DNA from: Chryseobacterium rhizosphaerae
Lineage (GTDB): Bacteria > Bacteroidota > Bacteroidia > Flavobacteriales > Weeksellaceae
NCBI RefSeq assembly: GCF_003385455.1
Contig: NZ_QNUF01000002.1
Location: 248,001-312,000 of the forward strand
DNA: 64,000 bases
Direction of reading: 5' to 3'
Shown here: positions 8,499-17,431 of the stretch, in pieces
Position numbering within the stretch: position 1 is the first letter of the stretch
How the letters are laid out: each line of letters begins with the position of its first letter
Made by a program: the position numbers and the translations under genes
The notes under the pieces: generated by a model
Databases searched by the model: none
Seen by the model: only the letters and a program-made list of their open reading frames with translations
What the model was told of the DNA's origin: nothing

Positions 8499-9947
8499 AT
8501 GAGTAAATATACTGAAGACGATTTAAGAGTCGATCTAGAAAATAAAAAATATGAATTCGGTTGGGAAACGAAGATTGATTATGAAGACTTCCCAATTGGT
8601 TTGAATGAGGATATCGTCCGTGCTATCTCTGCAAAAAAAGAAGAGCCTGAATGGATGACTGAATGGCGTTTGGAATCTTTCAAAATCTGGCTAAAAATGG
8701 TGGAGCCCGAGTGGGCAAACATCAAATATGAAAAGCCGGATTTTCAAGCAATCCGTTACTATGCTGCTCCAAAGGCAAAACCTGAATTGGAAAGCCTTGA
8801 CGAAGTGGACCCGGAATTATTGAAAACTTTCGCAAAGCTAGGGATTAATATCGAAGAGCAGAAAAGACTTTCAGGAGTAGCTGTAGATATTGTAATAGAC
8901 TCAGTTTCTGTGAAAACCACTTTCCAGGATACATTGGCTGAAAAAGGAATTATTTTCTGTTCTATTTCTGAGGCCATTAAAAACCATCCTGATTTAGTAA
9001 GAAAATATCTTGGAAAAGTAGTTCCAAGAGGAGATAACTTTTATGCAGCATTGAATTCCGCAGTATTTTCTGACGGAAGTTTCTGCTATATTCCTAAGGG
9101 AGTAAGATGCCCAATGGAACTTTCCACGTATTTCCGTATCAACCAGGCAGGAACAGGCCAGTTTGAAAGAACTCTTGTCATTGCTGATGAAGGAAGTTAT
9201 GTTTCTTATCTTGAAGGATGTACTGCGCCGTCAAGAGATGAAAACCAGCTTCACGCTGCGGTTGTAGAGCTTATTGCAATGGATGATGCAGAGATCAAAT
9301 ACTCAACTGTTCAGAACTGGTATCCGGGTAATGAAGAAGGAAAAGGAGGTGTTTTCAACTTTGTGACAAAAAGAGGACTTTGCGAAAGAAATGCAAAAAT
9401 TTCTTGGACACAGGTGGAAACAGGTTCTGCAGTAACATGGAAATATCCATCTTGTATTCTGAAAGGTGACGGATCAATCGGAGAGTTCTACTCTATCGCT
9501 GTGACAAACAATCACCAATATGCAGATACAGGTACAAAAATGATCCACATTGGAAAAAATACCAAGTCAACGATCATTTCAAAAGGTATTTCTGCAGGAA
9601 AATCTCAAAACTCATACAGAGGATTGGTAAAAGTAATGCCTACTGCTAAAGGGGCAAGAAACTTCTCTCAATGTGACTCTTTATTGATGGGTAATGAATG
9701 TGGGGCACATACCTTCCCTTATATTGAAATCAAAGATCCTACGGCACAGCTCGAGCACGAAGCAACGACTTCGAAAATCGGAGAAGATCAGATTTTCTAC
9801 TGTAACCAAAGAGGTATTGATACGGAAAGAGCAATTGCCCTGATCGTTAATGGTTTCAGCAAAGAAGTTTTAAATAAACTTCCAATGGAATTTGCTATCG
9901 AAGCACAGAAATTATTAGAAATTTCATTAGAAGGTTCAGTTGGATAG
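8499..9947 (+). CDS. sufB: Fe-S cluster assembly scaffold protein SufB
   Basis: The protein has 482 residues, standard for SufB. Recognisable segments are [76 protein letters not shown] and the C-terminal [20 protein letters not shown]. SufB forms the SufBC2D scaffold with SufC and SufD and is where sulfur is received and the cluster is built in the cytoplasm. Here sufB and sufC are separated by a hydroxyisourate hydrolase gene that has no known part in the pathway. Confidence 0.97.
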   Translation: MSKYTEDDLRVDLENKKYEFGWETKIDYEDFPIGLNEDIVRAISAKKEEPEWMTEWRLESFKIWLKMVEPEWANIKYEKPDFQAIRYYAAPKAKPELESLDEVDPELLKTFAKLGINIEEQKRLSGVAVDIVIDSVSVKTTFQDTLAEKGIIFCSISEAIKNHPDLVRKYLGKVVPRGDNFYAALNSAVFSDGSFCYIPKGVRCPMELSTYFRINQAGTGQFERTLVIADEGSYVSYLEGCTAPSRDENQLHAAVVELIAMDDAEIKYSTVQNWYPGNEEGKGGVFNFVTKRGLCERNAKISWTQVETGSAVTWKYPSCILKGDGSIGEFYSIAVTNNHQYADTGTKMIHIGKNTKSTIISKGISAGKSQNSYRGLVKVMPTAKGARNFSQCDSLLMGNECGAHTFPYIEIKDPTAQLEHEATTSKIGEDQIFYCNQRGIDTERAIALIVNGFSKEVLNKLPMEFAIEAQKLLEISLEGSVG

Positions 9948-9968
9948 TCCACTGAGAAAATGGTCTCT

Positions 9969-10379
9969 ATGAAAAAGTTTTTATTGTTATTTTTTGGATT
10001 CATTTTCTTGGCCTTTTCTGCTCAGGAAAAGACGGGATTTCAACTTTCAAGTCATATTCTTGACATTTCGCAGGGACAACCTGCAGGAAATGTAAAAATT
10101 GAACTGGAGAAATATAATGAAACAACCCAGCAATGGGTTTCTATAGGTAAAAAGCAAACTGATAATAATGGCAGGGTTTCAGATTTTTTACCATACCAAA
10201 AGAGCAATAATTACGGAAAATACAAACTCGTATTCTTTGTAGAAGATTATTATAAAAACAAAAAAATAGAAAGCTTCTATCCGTCTATTGAGGTAATATT
10301 CCAGATAAAAAATAACGAACATTATCATGTTCCTATTACTTTATCACCATTTGGATATTCCACATACAGAGGAAGCTAA
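9969..10379 (+). CDS. uraH: 5-hydroxyisourate hydrolase with signal peptide (transthyretin family)
   Basis: This enzyme hydrolyses 5-hydroxyisourate in the uricase pathway of urate breakdown. All family landmarks are present: His29 in SSHILDISQGQPAG, Arg69 in TDNNGRV, His120 in HYHVPITLSPFGY and the C-terminal signature YRGS. An N-terminal signal peptide (MKKFLLLFFGFIFLAFSAQ) predicts export to the periplasm, whereas many bacterial forms are cytoplasmic. I chose ATG 9969 because MKK is a typical signal start; an in-frame ATG at 9960 is also possible. The gene sits between sufB and sufC, and no other urate genes are in the window. Confidence 0.85.
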   Translation: MKKFLLLFFGFIFLAFSAQEKTGFQLSSHILDISQGQPAGNVKIELEKYNETTQQWVSIGKKQTDNNGRVSDFLPYQKSNNYGKYKLVFFVEDYYKNKKIESFYPSIEVIFQIKNNEHYHVPITLSPFGYSTYRGS

Positions 10380-10409
10380 TACAATTATAAAAAGAAAAAG
10401 TTAGCAAGA

Positions 10410-11153
10410 ATGTTACAAATAAAAGACCTTCACGCCAAAATTGAAGATGGCGCAGAAATATTAAAAGGTATTAATCTTGAAATAAAGCCGGGCGAAGTTC
10501 ACGCTATCATGGGGCCAAACGGAGCTGGTAAATCCACACTTTCTTCTGTAATCGCAGGAAAAGAGGATTATGAAGTAACTGGTGGAGAAATCCTTTTCCA
10601 GGGTGAAGATATCAGTGAAGATGCTCCTGAAGACAGAGCTCACAAAGGAATCTTCCTTTCTTTCCAGTATCCAGTGGAAATTCCGGGAGTTTCTGTAACG
10701 AACTTTATCAAGGCTGCTTTAAACGAAACCAGAAAAGCAAACGGACTGGGAGAGATGCCGGCAAAAGAAATGCTTGCTCTCATTCGTGAAAAGTCTGAAA
10801 AATTAGGGATCAAAAAAGATTTCCTTTCAAGATCATTAAACGAGGGATTCTCCGGAGGTGAAAAGAAAAGAAATGAGATCTTCCAGATGATGATGCTTAA
10901 TCCTAAACTGGCTATTCTTGATGAAACAGATTCAGGATTAGACATTGATGCATTAAGAATTGTAGCAGATGGGGTGAATCACTTTAAAAATGAAGGAAAT
11001 GCAGTTCTTTTGATTACACACTATCAAAGATTGCTTAACTATATTCAACCTGACTTTGTTCACGTTTTAGCCAATGGAAAAATCATCAAAACAGGTGATA
11101 AATCTTTAGCGTTAGAACTTGAAGAAAAGGGTTACGACTGGCTGCTTAACTAA
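10410..11153 (+). CDS. sufC: Fe-S cluster assembly ATPase SufC
   Basis: The protein has 247 residues with an ABC ATPase fold: Walker [11 protein letters not shown]-loop [11 protein letters not shown], signature [10 protein letters not shown], Walker [13 protein letters not shown] and H-switch LLITHYQR. SufC powers conformational change of the SufBC2D scaffold. Its stop codon overlaps the left arm of the inverted repeat that surrounds the four-helix-bundle gene, so the element begins exactly where sufC ends. Confidence 0.97.
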   Translation: MLQIKDLHAKIEDGAEILKGINLEIKPGEVHAIMGPNGAGKSTLSSVIAGKEDYEVTGGEILFQGEDISEDAPEDRAHKGIFLSFQYPVEIPGVSVTNFIKAALNETRKANGLGEMPAKEMLALIREKSEKLGIKKDFLSRSLNEGFSGGEKKRNEIFQMMMLNPKLAILDETDSGLDIDALRIVADGVNHFKNEGNAVLLITHYQRLLNYIQPDFVHVLANGKIIKTGDKSLALELEEKGYDWLLN

Positions 11154-11183
11154 TTTGAAGTTTGCGATTTGAGATTTGAAATT
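11153..11183 (+). repeat. Left arm of the inverted repeat around the four-helix-bundle gene
   Basis: This 31-base arm, built of GATTTGA-type heptamers, matches the reverse complement of 11575-11605 at 29 of 31 positions. It runs from the last base of the sufC stop codon to the base before ATG 11184. In RNA the two arms would pair over 31 bp with one G-U and one mismatch. Confidence 0.85.
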
Positions 11184-11576
11184 ATGGCAACTATAAATAA
11201 TTTTGAAGATTTAGAAATATGGAAAAGATCCAGAGAATTATGCCAGAAAGTTTTCATCTCACTCGTACAAAATTCAAATTGCAGTCTAAACATTAAAAAT
11301 CAAATAGACCGTTCATCGGCTTCTGTAATGGATAACATTGCAGAAGGTTTTGAAAGGGAGGGAAATAAAGAATTTATCAATTTTCTATCTATGTCAAAAG
11401 GTTCATGTGGTGAAGTAAGATCTCAATTAATCAGAGCATTTGATAGAAATTTTATTACCGAAAATGAATTTAATGATTTGAAAAAGGATTATACGGATTT
11501 ATCAAAGATGATTTCCGGCTTTATAAGATATTTAAAAACTATCGAACATAATGGCAATAAATTTAACCATCCGTAA
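11184..11576 (+). CDS. Four-helix-bundle protein (23S rRNA intervening-sequence/Avd-like family)
   Basis: The protein has 130 residues and begins MATINNFEDLEIWKRSRELC. The motifs NFEDLEIWKRSREL, QIDRSSASVMDNIAEGFER and FLSMSKGSCGEVRSQL are the hallmarks of the four-helix-bundle family encoded in bacterial 23S rRNA intervening sequences and related to Avd of diversity-generating retroelements. An upstream in-frame TTG at 11169 lies inside the repeat arm and is not a likely start. The gene is embedded in the sufC-sufD junction and bounded on both sides by a 31-bp inverted repeat, so it looks like a mobile or IVS-like unit. Its function is unknown. No reverse transcriptase is nearby, so a DGR role is not supported. 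Confidence 0.9.
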   Translation: MATINNFEDLEIWKRSRELCQKVFISLVQNSNCSLNIKNQIDRSSASVMDNIAEGFEREGNKEFINFLSMSKGSCGEVRSQLIRAFDRNFITENEFNDLKKDYTDLSKMISGFIRYLKTIEHNGNKFNHP

Positions 11577-11605
11577 TTTCAAATCTCAAATCTCAAATTT
11601 CAAAT
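11575..11605 (+). repeat. Right arm of the inverted repeat around the four-helix-bundle gene
   Basis: It is made of CAAATCT heptamers and pairs with 11153-11183 (29/31). It begins inside the TAA stop of the four-helix-bundle gene and ends 5 bases before the sufD ATG at 11611. Confidence 0.85.
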
Positions 11606-11610
11606 AAACA

Positions 11611-12918
11611 ATGAGTTTAAACGAACAAATTTTAAATAATCATAACGAATTTCTCAGTACACTTCGTCACCGTTTTTTGGATGAAACGAGAGTTCAGGCT
11701 TTAGGAAAGTTTGCAGAAACAGGTTTTCCTACCAAAAAAGACGAAGAGTTTAAATATACCAACCTAAGGGAGATCACTGAGAAAGACTACAATTTCTTTC
11801 CAAAAGAGAACCATAACATCACCAAAGAGCAGTTTGACCAACTGCATTTAGGAGAAGAAAATTTTGACTGGATCGTTTTTGTAAACGGGCAGCTTCATAA
11901 GGAACTTTCTAAGGTTTCTATTGAAAATGCAGAGTTCCTTTCATTCAATTATGCATTGAATGACGAGCAGCATAAAGAAGTTTTCGATCAGTACTTTAAC
12001 AGCATTGCAGCTAAGGATTTGGCTTTCACCAATTTAAATCTTGCTTACTGCAAATATGGATTCTTTTTAAAAGTTCCTAAAAATGTGGTGATTGAAAAAC
12101 CTATTCATATTTTCTATATTTCTCAGAATCAGGAAGAAAATACATTCTACAATACAAGAAACCTATTGATTGTAGAAGAGGGAGCAAAAGTGGAAGTGAT
12201 TGAAAGTCACCATAATTTTGACAGTACTTATGTATTGACCAATTCCGTAACGGAGATCTTTACTTATCCAAATGCAAAAGCAGATTGGCATAAACTTCAG
12301 AACGATAACAATACCTCATATCTTATTGATAATACCTTTGCAAAACAGGAGAAAGACAGCTTAACCACTGTAAATACATTCTCTTTTGGAGGTAAATTGG
12401 TAAGAAATAACCTGGATTTCATTCATAATGGATCAAATATCAATTCATTCATGAACGGAATTACCATCATCGGAAAAGACCAGCTGGTAGACCACCATAC
12501 CGCAGTTCACCACAATTTTCCAAACTGTGAAAGTTATCAGAACTACAAGGGTATCTTTGATGGCAATGCCCACGGAGTTTTCAACGGGAAAGTTTTTGTT
12601 GACAAAATTGCCCAGAAAACGAATGCCTATCAGCAAAACAACAATGTTTTATTAAGTGAAGGGGCAAGTATTGATACAAAACCTCAGTTGGAGATCTTTG
12701 CAGATGACGTAAAATGTTCTCACGGATGTACAGTAGGTCAGCTTAATGAAGACGCCCTGTTTTATCTGAGAGCAAGAGGTATCTCTAAAAAAGAAGCACA
12801 GGCACTTCTTTTATATGCATTTGCGAATGATGCGATGCAGAATATCGACATTGAGCCTTTAAAAGAAAAAATTTCAAAGCTATTGGCGGAGAAATTAGAA
12901 GTTGATTTAGAATTTTAA
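11611..12918 (+). CDS. sufD: Fe-S cluster assembly protein SufD
   Basis: The protein has 435 residues. The C-terminal beta-helix region typical of SufB/SufD is clear: HHNFPNCESYQNYKGIFDG, NNNVLLSEGASIDTKPQLE and VKCSHGCTVGQLNEDALFYL, which carries the conserved CSHG histidine. SufD partners SufB and SufC in the cluster-building scaffold. A strong terminator follows directly. The cysteine desulfurase gene sufS, often the next gene in Bacteroidota, is not here and must lie elsewhere. Confidence 0.96.
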   Translation: MSLNEQILNNHNEFLSTLRHRFLDETRVQALGKFAETGFPTKKDEEFKYTNLREITEKDYNFFPKENHNITKEQFDQLHLGEENFDWIVFVNGQLHKELSKVSIENAEFLSFNYALNDEQHKEVFDQYFNSIAAKDLAFTNLNLAYCKYGFFLKVPKNVVIEKPIHIFYISQNQEENTFYNTRNLLIVEEGAKVEVIESHHNFDSTYVLTNSVTEIFTYPNAKADWHKLQNDNNTSYLIDNTFAKQEKDSLTTVNTFSFGGKLVRNNLDFIHNGSNINSFMNGITIIGKDQLVDHHTAVHHNFPNCESYQNYKGIFDGNAHGVFNGKVFVDKIAQKTNAYQQNNNVLLSEGASIDTKPQLEIFADDVKCSHGCTVGQLNEDALFYLRARGISKKEAQALLLYAFANDAMQNIDIEPLKEKISKLLAEKLEVDLEF

Positions 12919-12938
12919 GACTTATATAATTGATACAT

Positions 12939-12970
12939 AAGAAAGCACTTCAAATTGAAGTGCTTTCTTA
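12939..12970 (+). terminator. Terminator of the suf operon
   Basis: A 13-bp perfect stem (AAGAAAGCACTTC / GAAGTGCTTTCTT) with a 5-base loop, followed by a TTATTATG tail. It may also stop the convergent DUF3078 gene. Confidence 0.75.
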
Positions 12971-12989
12971 TTATGTATAGTGATTAAGA

Positions 12990-13913
12990 TTATTTCTTAA
13001 GCCAACCCTGGTTATCCTTGTTCTCTGAACGTTTCTTTCCGTTATCGATATTATAGGCCAACCCTACCCCTAACGTTTGTTTTAGCTGGGTTTTCTTGAT
13101 CTGGTTGTGGTCATATAATAAATCAAGTGTTACATTGGTAGAAATATATTTATTGATCTTCATATTAAGGACTCCACTATATCCAAGAACCAATCTGTCC
13201 GGATGATCTAAATAGTTTGAAAAAACAGACCCCGTATTGATCAGGCTGATATTCTCCATGATTTTCAGCTTGTAAATAGCTGTTCCCAGGAAACCGAATT
13301 GAAAAAGCGAAGAATCTCCATCGTTTTTAAGGCCATAAGTTCCTGCTTTTTGAAGATCTTTATCCAGAACAAAAGTCCATCTTGCGTTGGCAGGGCGAAG
13401 GGTCATCGTAAAATTATCGTTAGGACGGTAGGTAACACCTGCTCCTAAATTTAAATACCCCGGTGCAAAAAAGTTTGATATTTTCTTGGCATCAGGATTG
13501 TTCCCATCCTCATATCCCGGAGCAAATTGAGTCTGAAGACTAGCTCCCATAGAATAGTACCAGTTTTTGGCAAATTCTCTACCATAGTTAGTAGAAAGAT
13601 TGATAACATCCTGGGTTTTTCTTACCCCCGTACCCTGGGTATTATTTTGGCCATATCCAAGGATAATAATGTTTTCCCAAAGATCTTTACCTTTCTCGTA
13701 AGTCAGGTTGTAATTGACACCGGCAAGCCATCCCACGTTGTTGGCTCCACCTCCTACCCAATTGGAAAAGGCAGCCTGATTAAGCATTAATGTGTTTTGC
13801 CCCTGAATAGACCAGGCTTTAACAGTATCAGCTGCAGGAGCTGCAGTTTTAGTTTCCTGTGCTGCCACAATAGCCCCAAAAGAAATGGAAGCCATCAATA
13901 AAAGTTTTTTCAT
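12990..13913 (-). CDS. DUF3078 domain-containing secreted protein
   Basis: The protein has 307 residues with a signal peptide (MKKLLLMASISFGAIVAAQ). It contains the DUF3078 hallmark run WSIQGQNTLMLNQAAFSNW followed by VGGGANNVGWLAG. Alternating beta-strand segments through the rest (for example RPNDNFTMTLRPANARWTFV) suggest an outer-membrane or periplasmic beta-rich protein. It is a close paralogue of the next gene, with most of the sequence alignable without gaps. The function of DUF3078 is unknown. A -7-like motif for this strand lies at 13932-13939. Confidence 0.88.
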   Translation of the reverse strand: MKKLLLMASISFGAIVAAQETKTAAPAADTVKAWSIQGQNTLMLNQAAFSNWVGGGANNVGWLAGVNYNLTYEKGKDLWENIIILGYGQNNTQGTGVRKTQDVINLSTNYGREFAKNWYYSMGASLQTQFAPGYEDGNNPDAKKISNFFAPGYLNLGAGVTYRPNDNFTMTLRPANARWTFVLDKDLQKAGTYGLKNDGDSSLFQFGFLGTAIYKLKIMENISLINTGSVFSNYLDHPDRLVLGYSGVLNMKINKYISTNVTLDLLYDHNQIKKTQLKQTLGVGLAYNIDNGKKRSENKDNQGWLKK

Positions 13914-14100
13914 AATTAATTATTTTCCTTACAAATGTATAAATAATAATTTACGCCCCGGTAATATTCACTTTAATTTGAATTTAACAAGGTTCAAATA
14001 TCACGTGTAACTAGTTAAAAATAAGATATTTAAAAACTTAACTCTCAGAAAAAACAGAGTCTAAACTTAAAACTACTTAAGTTGACCTCACCATCATCCA

Positions 14101-14130
14101 CAAAAAAAGCACTCCGGTTTGGAGTACTTT
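14101..14130 (-). terminator. Terminator of the upstream DUF3078 gene
   Basis: Read on the minus strand, AGTACTCC pairs with GGAGTGCT (one G-U) around a 5-base loop, followed by a run of seven T residues. It separates the two DUF3078 paralogues into different transcripts. Confidence 0.75.
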
Positions 14131-14153
14131 TTACTGCTCTATATTTTTATTAC

Positions 14154-15080
14154 CTATTTCTTAATCCACCACTGGCTGTCTTTACGGTCAGAGCGCTTCA
14201 CCCCATTATCCAGCGTATAGGCAAAGCCAATTCCCAGGGTTTGTTTTAGCTGGGTTTTCTCTATTTGGTTATGATCATACAGCAAATCTAAACTTATATT
14301 GGAGGAAATATACTTATTAACTTTCAGGTTTAAAAGAGCTCCGTACGCAAGCACCAACCTATCAGGACGGTCAAGATAATTGGAAAAGACAGAAGCCGTA
14401 TTCGTTAAATGAATATCTTCCATAATTTTCACTTTATATATTGCCGTTCCCAAAAAACCGAACTGCAATAGTGAAGAATCACCATCATTTTTCAGACCGT
14501 AATTTCCTGCCAGCTGAAGACTTTTATCTAATACAAACGTCCATCTGGCGTTGGTAGGACGTAAAGTTACCGTCAAATCATCGTTGGGCCTGTAGGTAAT
14601 ACCCATACCGACGTTTACATATCCCGGGGCCATGAAATTTGAAATTTTCTTTGCCTCAGGATTATTGCCATCTTCATATCCTGGAGCAAACTGTGACTGT
14701 ATGCCTGCTCCCAAAGAGAAATACCAACTCTTGGAAAATTTTCTCCCGTAGTTGGTAGAGACATTTAAAACGTCCTGAGTTTTTCTTATTCCTAAACCTT
14801 TGGTATCATTTTGTCCATATCCCATGATAACGATATTCTCCCAAAGGTCATTTTCTTTTTCATAGGTCATATTGTAATTGATGCCCGCAAGCCAACCTAC
14901 ATTATTCGCTCCACCACCTACCCAGTTGGAAAAGGCAGCCTGATTAAGCATTACTGTATTTTTTCCTAACACTGACCAGTATTTTACTGTGTCTACCACT
15001 ACAGAATCTTTTTTCAATTCTTCTTGTGCACTTACATAAATCCCTATGAAAAAGGAAAGAATTAATAAAAACCGCTTCAT
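14154..15080 (-). CDS. DUF3078 domain-containing secreted protein (paralogue)
   Basis: The protein has 308 residues with a signal peptide (MKRFLLILSFFIGIYVSAQ), then WSVLGKNTVMLNQAAFSNW and VGGGANNVGWLAGINYNMTY. It aligns along its whole length with the gene at 12990-13913, differing mostly by conservative changes, and so arose by tandem duplication. Each copy has its own upstream region and terminator, so they are probably regulated separately. The function is unknown. Confidence 0.88.
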   Translation of the reverse strand: MKRFLLILSFFIGIYVSAQEELKKDSVVVDTVKYWSVLGKNTVMLNQAAFSNWVGGGANNVGWLAGINYNMTYEKENDLWENIVIMGYGQNDTKGLGIRKTQDVLNVSTNYGRKFSKSWYFSLGAGIQSQFAPGYEDGNNPEAKKISNFMAPGYVNVGMGITYRPNDDLTVTLRPTNARWTFVLDKSLQLAGNYGLKNDGDSSLLQFGFLGTAIYKVKIMEDIHLTNTASVFSNYLDRPDRLVLAYGALLNLKVNKYISSNISLDLLYDHNQIEKTQLKQTLGIGFAYTLDNGVKRSDRKDSQWWIKK

Positions 15081-15099
15081 TTTCTAAAAATTTTCAATG

Positions 15100-15107
15100 C
15101 AAAAATA
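15100..15107 (-). promoter_or_regulatory. Promoter -7 element of the DUF3078 paralogue
   Basis: Read on the minus strand this is TATTTTTG (TAnnTTTG), 19 bases before the ATG at 15080. No convincing -33 TTG was found. Confidence 0.4.
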
Positions 15108-15328
15108 TTAAATATAATTTTTTTTAAAGGTTAATTGATCTTCAAAAAATTCATTTTTCATCAGATTTTAGCCTCAATAATGTAGTGTATAAATAAATTC
15201 AATGCCAAAATACTCGTTTCATAAAATAAAATTGATACCTTTTGTCTTAAAATCAGGTAAGTAGAATATGATTCATCGACAAATTTTCCGAAATTTATCG
15301 TTGGCTTTTGATTTGACATAAAATCTAC

Positions 15329-16096
15329 ATGTTTAAAAATGTACTTTCCAAAAGAGCGATTATATACCCCTTGCTGATGCTTTCAGTAATGTGGTTCGGA
15401 TACTTTTTACAGATGCTCGGCTTTTTTGGAAGTTGCTTTGGGGCTATTATCCCTTTAGTACCCGAAGGATTGTTGGGGGTGATTACATCTCCCCTTTTAC
15501 ATGGAAATATAGATCATATCATAGGAAACTCCATTCCTATTGCTGCCCTGATGTTTCTGCTGTACCAGTTTTATCCTTTAGTAGCCAATAAGGTCTTTAT
15601 TATCGGCTGGCTGGCAACAGGGCTTTTGGTCTGGCTGCTTCCCCCTATCGACATTCTTACCGGTGATTATATGTACACCTGTACCATAGGAGCCAGTGGT
15701 GTGGTATACGTTCTTGCTTTTTTCCTTTTCTTCAGCGGAGTATTTAAATGGAATACAAAGCTGCTTACCATATCATTGCTTGTCGTATTGTATTATGGAA
15801 GTTTAATTTGGGGAATGCTTCCTGAGGAGCTGTTCTATACGATGCAGGAGCCGAGTAAAATCTCCTGGCAGGCTCACCTTTCCGGTGCAGTCGTAGGAAG
15901 TATTATTGCTTTTGCTTTTAAAAATGTAGGCGAAAAAAAGAAAAAATATATCTGGGAATTTCCTAATTATTATAGTGAAAAGGATGACAAATTGTGGCAG
16001 GAATATAAAGAAAACCATCCTGAAGATTTTCTGGAATTACCTTATAAAAAGAGAGATGATATCTGGAATCATTTGGAGGAATTAAGAAAGAAGTAA
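15329..16096 (+). CDS. Rhomboid family intramembrane serine protease
   Basis: The protein has 255 residues with about six membrane helices over the first ~195 residues. The catalytic Ser123 lies in IGASGVVYV (GxSG) and the catalytic His183 in WQAHLSGAVVGS. The upstream HGNIDHIIGNSIP segment supplies the conserved His/Asn of the rhomboid oxyanion region. A charged cytoplasmic tail of ~55 residues ends the protein. Rhomboids cut within transmembrane segments; the substrate here is unknown. The gene precedes dprA by 35 bases. Confidence 0.92.
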   Translation: MFKNVLSKRAIIYPLLMLSVMWFGYFLQMLGFFGSCFGAIIPLVPEGLLGVITSPLLHGNIDHIIGNSIPIAALMFLLYQFYPLVANKVFIIGWLATGLLVWLLPPIDILTGDYMYTCTIGASGVVYVLAFFLFFSGVFKWNTKLLTISLLVVLYYGSLIWGMLPEELFYTMQEPSKISWQAHLSGAVVGSIIAFAFKNVGEKKKKYIWEFPNYYSEKDDKLWQEYKENHPEDFLELPYKKRDDIWNHLEELRKK

Positions 16097-16110
16097 AAGC
16101 TTATTTTTAC

Positions 16111-16118
16111 TACATTTG
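16111..16118 (+). promoter_or_regulatory. Possible -7 element before dprA
   Basis: TACATTTG matches TAnnTTTG and sits 13 bases before the dprA ATG. No -33 element was found, so dprA may be read from its own promoter or from the rhomboid gene. Confidence 0.4.
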
Positions 16119-16131
16119 AAAAAAAACACAC

Positions 16132-17241
16132 ATGATTTCCGAAGAATATTTATATGCCGTCGCTCTCCGCGAATGCAGCCAGATTGGTGACATTAATTTT
16201 TATAAACTTGTCCGGGCTTTTGGAAGTGCAGAAGAAGCATGGAAAAGGAGCAAAAAAGAATATAAAAAACTGGAAGGAATGGGATCAAAAACCGTTTCTG
16301 ACATAGGAAATAAAGAACATCTGGATTTTGCAGAAAAAGAATTAAAATTTTGCGAAAAAAATAATATCCAGATCAAACTCAGACATCTTAAAGAAATTCC
16401 CCAACACCTTCATGAATGTCAGGATGCTCCTGCCATAGTCTATCAAAAGGGGAAGCTTGATGATTCACTTCGCAAGGTAAGCATAGTAGGAACCCGGAAT
16501 ATGACCACTTATGGCCGGCAATTTATTCATGATTTCTTTGAAGCTACCCGTTCTGCTCCATTTTTATCCGTAAGTGGTCTTGCATTGGGAGTAGATAAAG
16601 AGGTGCATGAACAATCTATTCACTACCGAAAACCCACCGTAGCAGTACTTGCTCATGGTTTTCAGTTTTTATATCCGGCCAACAACAGAAAACTGTCAGA
16701 AAAAATTCTTCAGGAGGGAGGAGTATTGCTTACCGAATTCAGCTCAACCAGAAAACCGGACCGGGAAAATTTCATTCAAAGGAACAGAATTGTGGCAGGA
16801 ATTTCCCCTTCCACCATTGTTGTAGAAACGGGATTCGGAGGAGGATCTGTGAGTACGGCAACTTTTGCCAATGACTACAACAGGGATGTTTTTGCGCTTC
16901 CGGGAAAAATTACTGACGCTTACAGCCAAGGTTGTAATCAATTGATTTTCCATCATAAAGCAACTGCTATTTCAACCCTGAAAGACCTTATCAATCTACT
17001 GGGATTGAATGATCCTCCGGAGAAAATCGAAGAGCTTTTCCCATACAGTGAATCTGCCATACAATTAACTGATATTCAACAGACAATATATCAATACATA
17101 AAAGAGAATCCACAGATATCTTTAGACGATCTTTCGCTGGGAATTGAAATTTCCTCACACAAAATTTTACCAATCATTTTAGAATTGGAGCTTTTAGGGA
17201 AAGTAAAATCATTTTCCGGGAGGCAATTTATCGCAATTTAA
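16132..17241 (+). CDS. dprA: DNA-processing protein DprA
   Basis: The protein has 369 residues. An N-terminal helical region (1-~80) is followed by the Rossmann-like DprA domain with VSIVGTRNMTTYG, SGLALGVDKEVHE, AVLAHGFQFLYPANNR, ENFIQRNRIVAGIS and VVETGFGGGSVSTA. A C-terminal winged-helix domain (~305-369) ends in GKVKSFSGRQFIAI. DprA protects incoming single-stranded DNA and loads RecA during natural transformation. The window also encodes comM, another transformation gene, at 44.6-46.1 kb. Confidence 0.96.
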   Translation: MISEEYLYAVALRECSQIGDINFYKLVRAFGSAEEAWKRSKKEYKKLEGMGSKTVSDIGNKEHLDFAEKELKFCEKNNIQIKLRHLKEIPQHLHECQDAPAIVYQKGKLDDSLRKVSIVGTRNMTTYGRQFIHDFFEATRSAPFLSVSGLALGVDKEVHEQSIHYRKPTVAVLAHGFQFLYPANNRKLSEKILQEGGVLLTEFSSTRKPDRENFIQRNRIVAGISPSTIVVETGFGGGSVSTATFANDYNRDVFALPGKITDAYSQGCNQLIFHHKATAISTLKDLINLLGLNDPPEKIEELFPYSESAIQLTDIQQTIYQYIKENPQISLDDLSLGIEISSHKILPIILELELLGKVKSFSGRQFIAI

Positions 17242-17375
17242 GAATTAACGATTTCTTAATATTGCATTATTTCATACATAACATTTCATTTTTAATAAAA
17301 TTTAATAGCAAATTATTAATTTAATAATATTCTGAAACATTATTATTTAATTTTCAACAATGTTAAAATAGAGTG

Positions 17376-17405
17376 TTGTGAATCTTGAAAAAAAAATTAA
17401 ATTTG
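17376..17405 (+). promoter_or_regulatory. Promoter of gdhA
   Basis: TTG at 17376-17378, 19 bases, then TAAATTTG at 17398-17405. Both elements match the consensus. The spacer 17242-17375 before it is very AT-rich with no other feature seen. Confidence 0.65.
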
Positions 17406-17431
17406 TTGACAATAATATTCAACCTTAATAT

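Noticed and set aside
11169..11183. Upstream in-frame TTG start for the four-helix-bundle gene
   Set aside because: It lies inside the inverted-repeat arm, and ATG 11184 gives the usual family N-terminus.
11184..11576. Diversity-generating retroelement, because the family is related to Avd
   Set aside because: No reverse transcriptase, template repeat or variable repeat was seen in the window.
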